A DNA stretch of 64,000 bases from Oasisia sp. SBJ-2009 (Eukaryota > Annelida > Polychaeta > Sabellida > Siboglinidae). Position 1 is the stretch's first letter, and every line of letters begins with the position of its first letter. The stretch covers positions 35,613,190-35,677,189 of the forward strand of contig OZ024862.1 of NCBI GenBank assembly GCA_964017155.1. Direction: 5' to 3'. Under the pieces are notes generated by a model. The model had not been told where the DNA came from. It was given only the letters and a program-made list of their open reading frames with translations, and searched no databases. Made by a program: the position numbers and the translations under genes. Positions 1 to 11,700 of the stretch are shown here, in pieces.

Positions 1-2029
1 TGAGGTCCATTAACTAGTTTTCACTTCTACAAAAAATAACTAGGTCCATTAACTAGTTTTCACTTCTACAAAAAATAACCTACTATCTAAATTTAAGAAA
101 AATACAGCCAACAATGTTTTCTGGAAAAACCTGCATAGATCTATGTGGATGTCTACAATTGTATGGAGGTTAAAAAATCAAGCATCCTACGGAGTGGAAT
201 GAGACACACCCTCCAATATTGCACATTGAAATCTGACCCCCATTTTGTGGTCAAAAGTAATATTGGCATAGTTCTGAACTCCACAAAAATTGCCCCAAAT
301 CTCCAGCACTGAAATCCAACCCATTCCACAATCCTGTGCAGTTGAAACTGAGCCCACCCAAGCCCATTTGTCTGGCCTATTTGTAACAATCATGTATATT
401 CATCATGTAAAGTACTGAGGCTATGATTTGACTTTGACATTGTGCAAAAATATTCTGCGCCTTTCATATGCAGTTTTAGTGCTGTTAAAGTCAGGCAGCT
501 TAGAAACATACCTTGGAGGTGTAAAAACACAATAAAACCACCAAACTAATTTCACAGAATTTTGTTTTGTTAGGAGCTTTTATGTTTAGATCAGCATCGG
601 TCATATTTCTGCAGGTCCATTATTTTTTACCTGCAACCAGTCAAGGTCTGTCAAGTTACTACATATTCTCAGTCAGATATGGACATAGAATGGTTAAGAT
701 CACCAGATTGTTCTTGGATTCCACAGGTTAATAGTTCTAATGGTTTGATCCAAGGCAGCTGTGTTTTTTGTTGTGTCCATAATTCTCACTATAGTACTTA
801 GTGGAGTTGTGCTGTTTTAGTGGATTTCAGCATGCTACACATTCAAATGTCAGCCAGTGCCCCGCCATGAGCTACAAAACAGACATTAGTAGTGTACATA
901 ACATTTGTCATAGTAGGGCATAAGCACTGCTTTGTTACATGTACAAGTTTTACTTTATAAAACCATCTTTAGAAAGGTTTGCTTGTACATCAGAAGCAGT
1001 ACTGTTCATAGGTACATCAGCAAAGTGTTGGTGCATCTGAAATTATCTTTCTCCAGGCCTGCCTGGTAGGCCATTTTGTTTTAACCTGGTAGGCCATTTT
1101 GTTTTAACAACCACAATTCACTGTTTCACTGCTGCATTAGAGGCCATAGTCAGCTGGTTCATAGTCAGGTTGGTCATAATTACTTAAGTCAGGGTGGTCC
1201 AGATGGCCCCCTACAGTGTGCTGCGACTGATTCTTGTCATTCAGTAGACTGAATACTAGTCACTTCTCATTTTGTTGTGTGTGAAACAAGGGGAAATTTG
1301 GAAGGATGTGGACTTATATTTCCCAGAGCATGACAGGTGGCGCTGCCATCAAAGGGAGACAGACGCTTCCTGTACCCATAATTCAACAGCATAGTCGATC
1401 ATTTGTAACAGGACCTCTGATGTGTTTAATGTGGGAAAATGGGGTATCGTTGAATATCACTAGTAAAACTCACTAGTAAAACTTTGTTTTGAAACTGGGT
1501 GTTGTGTGTACTATTTAACAATAAGCTTCATAGGTCATGCCAGATGTCTTCAGGTAGATACAAAATTGTAAAGCCCGTAAAATGTGCCATTTAGAAGCTC
1601 AAGGACACCCGTGCTCATGGTGATCATCAAACACTGATGCCCAATTGTTAATTTTATTATCAAACCAATCCAAGGCCTTCTATAGATGGGTTGGCAGTCA
1701 GGTGTCAGCTTCCTCATTGTTCAACTGCAGTCTGTCAGAGCTGGACACACTGATGACCACTGACACGCTTGACCTGGCAAACATTTCCTTCCCATCTGAC
1801 TAGTGGAGAGTTGAAACCTTGATGGAGAGGAATGGTGGATTGGAGGGAGAGGCTCTGCTTGTAGGTGCCATCATGAAGGAAGTCCTGGCCACAGCGGTGG
1901 TCTTTAGTTTAAATCCGTTTTTCTATCATGGATTGTTTAGTGACAACTTTGACAGTTTTGTTTTTGAGACTTTGTCTTCTCTGGGTGTGTTTCTCATATG
2001 ATTATTTAACTCAAGTTAGTATTTGTGTT

Positions 2030-2145
2030 TTGGTTTATTTTCCAGGGCACATAAAACTTCCATGTTGTGCTGCTCAAAAGGTGTGCCGGCCTTGGCAAAT
2101 TAAAAATTCTGGCACAATAATTCTGATTCTGATCAAAGAGAAAAC
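2030..2145 (+). mobile_element. Possible LINE 3' tail
   Basis: Ends in a run of the type ATTCTGATTCTGATC after GGCACAATA, as in 3' ends of CR1/L2-like elements. No coding part is attached. Confidence 0.35.
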
Positions 2146-2559
2146 TCTCCAACAAAAAAATTAATGAATTTACCCCATGTCATAGAAGGTGATAAAACAA
2201 CATATATCGGTTCAGTGAGTGTGACAAATGATTAACCCACCTAAAACATTTGTAGACTTCAATGGCAAAGTGAAATCTTATTGTTCAGGGAAGCTGTAAA
2301 AATATGCTATTTTTATTTTGCCTCTTCCCATTAATTTACTAAGCAGCTTAACTTACACAGATTAGAAACATTGACTTTGTTTCAGTATGGAGTATTTAGC
2401 ACTAGGCCTATTTATGTGTTACAGTACCGTCAACCAAAGTCAGCTTTGACAGTTCATTGCCAGGTCTGAGAGAGGCTCCCTCTAGTGGATTAGTTATAAT
2501 CAATCTACCAACTAGCCAGCTGTTGTAACAGAGTTAATACTCAAGTTTATAATGCTAAG

Positions 2560-2780
2560 GGTTACGCTGTTTACAACACAAAATGCACTAAATTATACAT
2601 AGGCTTCACTGATGAGTTCAGTGGTAAACCAAGCCGTATAAACAGGTTTCTTACTCATGTAATATATAATTATATGTGTTTGCAGCTCAAGCTGAATATG
2701 TATATTTGTAAGGACAATAAAGTGATTGATTGATTGGTTGGTTGGTTGATTCATTGATTGATTGATTGATTGATTGATAT
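2560..2780 (+). mobile_element. L2/CR1-like LINE 3' tail with (ATTG)n
   Basis: GGACAATAAAGTGATTGATT is followed by about ten TTGA/TTGG tetramers, typical of L2-like 3' ends that finish in a short microsatellite. Only the untranslated tail is present. Confidence 0.5.
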
Positions 2781-3062
2781 TGCTGTATAATTTTAATACA
2801 TGACTACATGAAATCTCACAGAAAATCTCACCATAGATATTGTTTCTGATTTAGAAATCTTGTGTTACCAACAAATGCTTTTATTATTGTGAGAAGAAAT
2901 TTGAATATAGTTTACCTGTTAATGAACTTTTTTTGTGGTTTGTGTATAGTGGGCATATAATATTATATTATTTTTCATAGTTTTCATACCCAGGAAATGT
3001 AGTTTGGCAGCTAGTAAATGTAGTGTGAATAGTTTACAAAGTTCACTTGTTCCTTTTTGCAG

Positions 3063-3207
3063 TGAAGCAAACTGTAGCAAGCAGTTTTGCAACAAGCTCT
3101 GCCTATGTGAAGGCTTGCTTTGATCCTTCACTCGCACCGAAGTTGGCTGGATCGACGTCTTCTGATGGTCGTGGTATGCTCCCTAACTATGGCAAATACA
3201 TGAAACG
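3063..3207 (+). CDS. CASZ1: castor exon a (first in window)
   Basis: Pyrimidine-rich acceptor (TTCCTTTTTGCAG) precedes 3063 and donor GTGAGT follows 3207. The exon starts with the last two bases of a codon and ends with two bases that complete an Arg with the first base of the next exon. It encodes a Ser-rich stretch ending in NYGKYMKR, the lead-in to finger 1. The preceding exon was not found in the 3 kb upstream. Confidence 0.8.
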
Positions 3208-5420
3208 GTGAGTCTTACCATAATTGATAGTTGTCAAATGTGTCGTGAGATAAAATTGAATTAAACGATTCTAAACAAATTCAGAAATTAGATAATGCCA
3301 TTAGAAATGTTTCGACATTTGTTTCTTTTCAATGAGAGTAGTGGTTTCATTACTGCAGTAAACTTTGTTGTATCTGCTATATCAGTGATCTGCTATATGT
3401 AGACGGTTCAATTAAATAATATTGTGCAAAGAGGACTAGTTAACCGAGTAGGGTGTCACTGGCTGCAAAAACCCAAGCAAACTCCCCTTCAGATGTGTTG
3501 AACTTTGGATTAAAATCCCACATGATGTACACAGTGACAAGACAGACTTTGGGCTGCAAATGGCCCCAGGTAGACAGACAGGAAGTGGCTGTCAGACTCT
3601 ATGAGAACGACTTTAGTTACACCAAACACAGTCAATGTGTTGGTTTTGCATTATATCAGTGTTTTGGGGGCTGGCTGTAGGCTGAGACAACTGGTCTACA
3701 CTTGCATACTGAGCACCGCTGGACGTCTGTGACACTAGCCATCTGGTGACAATGACATTCTGCACTGTGTTTAATCAGCCACCAACAGTGGCCCATTAAT
3801 ACAACATTGCGTCACATTCGCAGTCACACGCTCTCGTGCCAAGGTGTCTTGCCTGCAGGCAGTCTCGAGTTTTTCTCTTTCCCAGGCATTGCCACTTAAA
3901 ATTGGTGGCCATAAATTCTGCATGTGCATGTTGATAAAATGCACATGGGATGATTTGTAACTCTGCTCTTGTGTTGTACTTTTTAATTGTGCAGGTATTT
4001 GTCATATTGTCATGTTTATTGGGGACGCCATTGTTTAAATTTGCTATTGGTTCATTCATTAGGGCATGGTCATACGTCGTAAACCACTCCCATCGTTAGC
4101 TTCTCTTATTTAAATATAAAAGAATAAAATAGGTACAGTTTTATGTTGTGCAGAATCCAGTCTTTAGCCTAGGATTGCTTAAAATGGTTTACATTTTTTC
4201 CCTGGCAGACTTATTCAATCAGTCACCATTTCAATTTCACAGGGAAGTGTTCAGCTATGCTGGAGTTAATGCATGAAGACGAGACTATCTGTGCTACTAT
4301 ACTCACTACCATCTTCAGGAAACGTTATGGAGAATAATAAACAATTTGGTTTTACCATCTTCAAATGTTTGTACTTGAAGGACAGGTACAACTGATAATA
4401 TCAGTCTAGCTTCGGTTAACATGCTGGTACACACAGTTGAATACATAGTTGAATACATAGTGGAATATATGGTGCGCGGACAAAAAACCCTCCGGACAAA
4501 ACCCCCTTGGACAAAACCTCCTCCATACATAACTCCCTCTAGACATAAGCCATTTCCGGACATAACCCCCTCGGACAAAATCCCCTTATCAGTGATACTA
4601 GACTCAAGAATGATTAAATGAATAAGTACTGTATTTTTATTTCTATTGCAAACATCAGCCTTCTAGTTGCATAATTTTTTTTATCAAAATGTTTATTTCC
4701 ACCGAATGGTATGGCCGACTAGAGAGTAACTTGCTTCCACCACTTTCTGAAGCCACATTCACAAACATAATGGAGTTAGGAGGGTAACTTGGTTATAGTA
4801 ACATTGGTTACCAAGTTGCCCAGAGCTGCAGACTGTCAGGCAGACAAACTCAGACTAGAAGGTTACTTGCTTGAATAGCACCTTTATTATGCCAATAATT
4901 ATAAAATATTTGGCATGTATTTAACATTTTTATATACCAAATTGTATATATATATATATTATATATAATAATAATAATAATAAAACTTTATTTAGACACC
5001 ATCAAATCCGGGACGTATGTCCCATTCATGGGTGTGTACATACATGTAAATAGGTAAATAAATAAATAAATATAGTTAAGCTAAAATATAATGTTCACGG
5101 GTGTGTACATACATGTAAATAGGTAAATAAATAAATAAATATAGTTAAGCTAAAATATAATGTTCGTTGTGTAAAACTAGTTATGTGGAAAATATAAATG
5201 TTTTTAATTGTTTCTTAAATTGTACTAGATTGCCGTTATCGTGCATATTCCTGGGGAGTTTGTTCCACACAGTGGGTCCTGCACAGGCAAATGCACGGCG
5301 GCCGAAACGTTCTAAGTTCACTTTTGGCACTTCGAGGAGTGACCCGCCTGCAGAGCGCAGCGATCGGCGAGTGCGTGCTGGAGTAGCAGTGCCGCGAGAT
5401 ACTCTGGCGTGTCATCGTAT

Positions 5421-5515
<95 letters not shown>

Positions 5516-8500
5516 TGCACAAATATACAAGCCAAGCTAAGTTTACTTCTTTTGATAATTCTTGAGGCTAGTATCTATGATGAGGGGGTTTTGTCCGAGG
5601 GTTTTTTGTCCGGAAGGAGCTTATGTCTTGATGGAGTTATGTATGGAGGAGGTTTTGTCCGAGGGGGTTTTGTCCAAGGGGGTTTTGTCCGGAGGGGGTA
5701 TTGTCCTGCCTTCTGAATATATACAGTGGCGCATAACTGGAGCACAACTGGAATATATACGCTGAAATGCTCATGGGAATCATACTCAGATATATCGGTA
5801 CACAAAAATACTCTCTAGAATATGCATGTTAGTGCACACTAGAATACAAAACCAGAATACACACTACTGTAATGGAATTAAGTGGGGGCCATAGAATAGT
5901 AAATATGCTCTCAATCTACTTAGAACTTCAAAATTGCTTTAGTTTCCATTTTGATAAAGAATTTACATGACCAGTCTTTTCAGGACTTTCCAGGTAGTCA
6001 CATTGATGGTTATCTTTACGGCTACAGCGCGTCTAATTGTCATGTCTCACATTCGGTGGTGTTCATGTGACCAGTATCCATACTGTATTCCCAGTGTGCT
6101 TTAGAAACTAAACAACAGATCATAGCCAAACAAACTTCGTCGTAAAAGGGTACTCTCTATTTATAAACAATCCAGGTAAACAGGATTGCTTATTACAGGT
6201 TTGGGTTATCTATCATAATTCACGAACCTCTCTTGTTCCTGACAGGTTCCAGTGTGGTGAGAACTGTGGTCAGAAGTCATGTACCCTGATGGCGTACAAG
6301 GAACACTTCCACTGTTTGGACTGTGACTTCAAGGTACGTATCACATTGCATTAAGTACTTGCTGTTCATATAATGTAGTTTAAAAACGGTTGATATGAAC
6401 GATGTTGCTATTAAGCAATTAAAACCTAAAATATTCTGCGTATAATCAGGATGTATTTGTGGTCTGTCAGTGACTTCCACTAAATGAAACAATAACTAGC
6501 AAAATTGACAATAGTTTCAGTGCTGACATCTTCTGGTTAAAATGAACTATGCAGGTTGATGCTGCGCTGCCACCTTTGGGAATCATTGAACCTTGTCGAT
6601 AAACCAAGGCTGTCTGCTGTAAAATAAGAAAATAGTTTGTACAAAGAACGTTACCGAGTGAAAGTAGTAATGTCTGTCTATCTACCTGTGCAGGTGTTTG
6701 TGAGAAAGGAAGAGATGATTCGTCACTTCAAATGGCACAAGAAGAGAGACGATTCTCTGCAGCACGGCTTCATGCGATACAGCCCCATGGACAGCTGTGA
6801 GGGCAAGTTTGGATCCTGCACGCACGATGGCCGCCAGACACACTACCACTGTCTGCAGGTTAGCTTCATTCTGATGCATTACCACTGTCTGCAGGTTAGC
6901 TTCATTCTGACACATTACCACTGCCTGCAGGTTAGCTTCAGTCTGATACATTACCACTGTCTGCAGGTTAGCTTCAGTCTGACACATTACCACTGTCTGC
7001 AGGTTAGCTTCATTCTGACACATTACCACTGTCTGCAGGTTAGCTTCATTCTGACACATTACCACTGTCTGCAGGTTAGCTTCATTCTGACACATTACCA
7101 CTGCCTGCAGCTTAGCTTCATTCTGACACATTACCAACCAAGCAATTTATCTAGTGATTTTCCACTGGGTAGTTGGAACTTTATTTCTGAGTTTATTAAT
7201 TTTACTACTATACTTATATAGTGGCTTTTAAATTTACCACTTTTCGAGGTGCTGTTTGACCTGGATATTCAGTTCACCATCTTTCGGCCAAACTGCTATT
7301 TGACCCGGAAGTGACATCATTACGTTTTCCTCTGATCTAATCCAACGATGCGTTGTACATCACCTATGATATTACTTAAGTCTTCACATAACCCAAAAGG
7401 TTACGCACTGCTGTCATCACATCTCACTCACCCTGAGAGAACTTCTTGGTCAGCTAATTAACACCATCACTAATTGGAAGTGAAGTTACTTACCTTTCTG
7501 AATTCTGTTGGGCTCAGATGTAGCTTTTGGCACCTTTGAACTCCTTCATTAGTGTTGAACTGAATGAATTCAACATATTTTAAACATATTTTCTGTACGT
7601 GTAAATGACTGGAAACCATTGAATGGAGTGCTGCGGAACATACAATAATTTTATTATCATTATGTCTTGTCACAGCCCGGGTGTAACAAAGTCTACATCA
7701 GCACGTCAGATGTACAGATGCACGCCAACTACCACCGCAAGAACTCTGCCATCGCCCAGGAGGGCTTCCAGCGGTTCCGAGCGACAGAGGACTGTGGATC
7801 TCTCGACTGCGTCTTCTACGGCCAACGCACCACACATTTCCACTGTCGGCGGTCTCAGTGCAACTACACCTTCAAGAACAAGGCAGACATGGGTAGGTGC
7901 AAACTTGGTACATTAATTGCCACATTCTCATCTTAGAGTGAGAGTAATCAGCTGTATGAAGACTTGTGGTGGTTGTAATTGCCTGTGTCAGTAGACACAA
8001 ATTTATGTATTATACATGGGTATGTATTGTATGTGTAGAGCATGCATATTTTGCAACTTCTTGAATTCACCAGTGTTTTAAGTTTTATCAGTCTAAAAGT
8101 TCCTCGACAGTTGCTGTAAGCCTGTATCTTGGCAGCGCTTCAATAAATCCTTACCATATTGTCAAAAGTTATTTGTGTGAGCTGAAGTCAAAATTATAAC
8201 GTGTTATAAAAATTTGGTAATGATTTGTTGAAGATTATTCTTCAACTGCACTGTGTCTTTTTGATTATCAATGTGATCAAACTTATACTATGAGCAATTT
8301 GCATGTTTGTATCGTTTCTATAATAAACCATCATCATCAGCTAAGAAGTATTATTTATTTTATGGTTTTTCGTAATTTTGTTGTTGAAACAACTTTTATG
8401 CCTGGATACATGTTAACAGCATATCGCTCTATATTGTCACTATGTTGTCACAGTGTCGTCACCTATTGTCACCATGTTGTCACCCATTGTCATGATGTTG

Positions 8501-11500
8501 TCACGATGTTGTTATCATGTTGTCACAATATTGTCACAATGTTGTCACCCATTGTCACCATGTTGTCACAATGTTGTCACAGTGTTGTCACAATGTTGTT
8601 ATCATGTTGTCACATTGTTGTCACCATGTTGTCACCATGTTGTCACCATGTTGTCGCCATGTTGTTTCAGAGAAACATAAGATGTACCACCAGAAGGATG
8701 AGATGCTGGCCAAGGACGGCTTCAAGAAGTTCATGAAGTACGAGTCGTGTGGCTACCACTTGTGTCGCTACAGCAAGGCCACCAACCACATCCACTGCAT
8801 CCGACCCGGTGAGTGCCACAGGGGGCGCCACTGGGCTACGAGTTTTCTCAGCCATTTGACTAGAATTCTTAAAATAATAAATACGAGCATAAAGATTGTG
8901 TGCAGCATTAAATAACTGCTGTAAAACAGTAACATTCCGACAGTAATTATGAATAAGCATGAGCGAACATTTATACTGACTTTTACTGCCACATGTTGAA
9001 CTCCCTGAGGCAAATTAGTAGATAGCGGTAAAGAAATAACTTAAAACTCAAGTCAACGTCTTCCTAAGTCTTCCACCAGATCCAGGGATACTTGCGAAAA
9101 CAAGGGTAATACACAGAATATACTAATAAAAAATAAACTAACCTGACAAGAATTCATGATTGCAGTTGTCACAGTACATATGTTAATATTAAAATTTGGG
9201 GACATTGTTGTAGATTGTAATTACGGCTTCATGCGTAATGTGTGTAACAGTTTTGAATTTTGTTTGTAAGATTTTGATTACATATCTGTTTGGAGCAGTT
9301 TAGAATGTTGCATGTGTGTTATGACTAGTATTTATATTTACAGTTTTGAATGTTCTCTGCAGGTTGTAACTATGTCCTACATTCAACGGGCCAGCTGTAC
9401 TCTCACAAACGTAAACACGAGCGTCGAGACTTTGAGGTGGCGTACAAGTCCTACAAGACTCAGGTACAGCCCGTCAAGTTAACACCTACCCCCCTGCACA
9501 AGCCCAGCAAGGCTGCTCCCACCACGTCCCAACAAGCTGGGGAAGTCAGGCAACCCCGGGTCCTAAGCTCGGAAGAGTTTATCGACATCGAAGACCTGGC
9601 CGCAATCAACCAATCAGGCTCGCTGAATGAGTCGGATTCTTCGTCGCCGTGCACGTTGTCAAGGGTGATAGACCTGTCGCTACCGAGCACGCCTGGTAAT
9701 CCTCTCGATATGACGGAGTCAAGTAAAATATTTTCCGGAGCGTCGCAGTCGGAGGAAAGTTGCAGTCCGGTGCAGGGACCATCGCGTTGTTCATCTATGG
9801 AGCAGCTTGGCTCGACATTGAAGGGAGACTCGCTTGGAGACTCACTCAATCTCTCCATACCGATTTATGACGACGACCAACACATGGCAGTTAAGGAGGA
9901 TGTTAATGCCACCCCTGAGGTCAACTCACGTACGTGTGACAGTGCCACGTCACAGCCAGGCACTGAGGAGGTGGCACTGTCAATGTCAGTGTCATCAGTG
10001 TCATCAATGCCGTCAGTGTCATCAATGCCGTCAGTGCCGTCAGTGTCATCAGTGTCACCAATGCCGTCAGTGTCATCAATGTCGTCAGTGTCATCAATGC
10101 CGTCAGTGTCATCAATGCCTTCAGTCTCATCAATGTCGTCAGTGTCATCAATGCCGTCAGTGTCATCAATGCCTTCAGTGTCATCAATGCCGTCTGTGAA
10201 AGACAAGAGGGAGAGGAATGATCTATGGAAGAAATACTTGACAAGGTAATTGTTATTTCTGTTGACTAAGAACACAGCCAATGACCCGTGTGTTATCTGT
10301 TTGACAGGTACACAACCAATGACCTGTGTGTTATCTATTTGACAGGTACACAACCAATGACCCATGCATTATCTGTTTGACAGGTACACAGCCAATGATC
10401 CGTGTGTTATCTGTTTAACAGGTACACAGCCAATGACCCGTGTGTTATCTATTTGACAGGTACACAGCCAATGACCCGTGTGTTATCTATTTGACAGGTA
10501 CACAGCCAATGACCCGTGTGTTATCTATTTGACAGGTACACAGCCAATGACCCGTGTGTTATCTATTTGACAGGTACACAGCCAATGACCCGTGTGTTAT
10601 CTGTTTGACAGGTACACAGCCAATGACCCGTGTGTTATCTATTTGACAGGTACACAGCCAATGACCCGTGTGTTATCTATTTGACAGGTACACAGCCAAT
10701 GACCCGTGTGTTATCTATTTGACAGGTACACAGCCAATGACCCGTGTGTTATCTATTTGACAGGTACACAGCCAATGACCCGTGTGTTATCTATTTGACA
10801 GGTACACAGCCAATGACCCGTGTGTTATCTGTTTGACAGGTACACAGCCAATGACCCGTGTGTTATCTATTTGACAGGTACACAGCCAATGACCCGTGTG
10901 TATCCCGATGTGAGCTGCTCTACAAGGACCACTACCACTGCAGCATCACTCGCTGTGGCATGCTCTTCCGAGGAAAGGACGGCGTCCACGAACACGCAAA
11001 GTACGTAGCACACAGGCACTAGGTGGCAGCAGTGCAGTTCTAGGTATTATAATTTAAGATCAAGAAGAAGAACATCACATTTTACACACTGAATAACGGA
11101 TTAATTCAATTTAATTTATTTACATAAGGAGTTTATCTCCGTGATCACGATCATTGCTGTTCAGTTGGATTAATCTCCTGGTACTGTGTGTGCAGCATAA
11201 ATCAGATACCACATTAGGGTTATGAGTAACCCGAACATGCCAATCAAAGTTGGCCATGTAGACTGTTGCCTGGGGCGTTTCACTGAGGACACAGAAGCCA
11301 ACATGAGGAGGTGCCACAGCTGGCAGAAGTTGAGGGGACAGAAGAGAAGTTGAGAGATGCCTGACTTTGCTGGCATGGTCATGTCCTGTGAGGAGAAAGG
11401 AAGAGGAGTAGACTAGCCATTGCCTGGAAAGAGGAAGCGAAGGAGACCAGCAAAAAGATGGACAGACAGTGTGGAGAAGAATGTGAGGTTGTGTTGACAG

Positions 11501-11659
11501 GAAGAAGACGTTCAGGACAAGAGGAAGTGGTGACGACTTGTACACTCCAGGGTAAACCCACGAGGGATCATAGTGACGGAAGAAGGAATGCCTTGGGTCC
11601 TTATTGCAATATTATGTACACATTTTCTCTTAGTCGTTCAGTACTTCTATTGTCTGTCT

Positions 11660-11700
<41 letters not shown>

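Larger units (their letters stand above)
1..3062. other. Intronic or upstream DNA of castor, AT-rich
   Basis: No coding exon was recognised. A 39-bp unit is directly duplicated at 3-80. Two short stretches resemble LINE 3' tails and are listed separately. The rest is unannotated single-copy-looking DNA. Confidence 0.5.
4463..5740. mobile_element. Fold-back/MITE-like element with GGACAAAA-repeat arms
   Basis: The left arm (about 4463-4612) carries several copies of GGACAAAACCCCCT-like units, followed by ATACTAGACTCAAGAAT. The right arm (about 5556-5740) carries the reverse complement in the same order. Each arm also contains CTCCATACATAACTCC and GACATAAGC. The interior holds a LINE fragment and TA arrays. 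No transposase and no convincing target duplication were seen. Confidence 0.6.

Noticed and set aside
3453..3680. 75-codon frame in a castor intron
   Set aside because: No splice support, no finger motif and no start context; likely chance.
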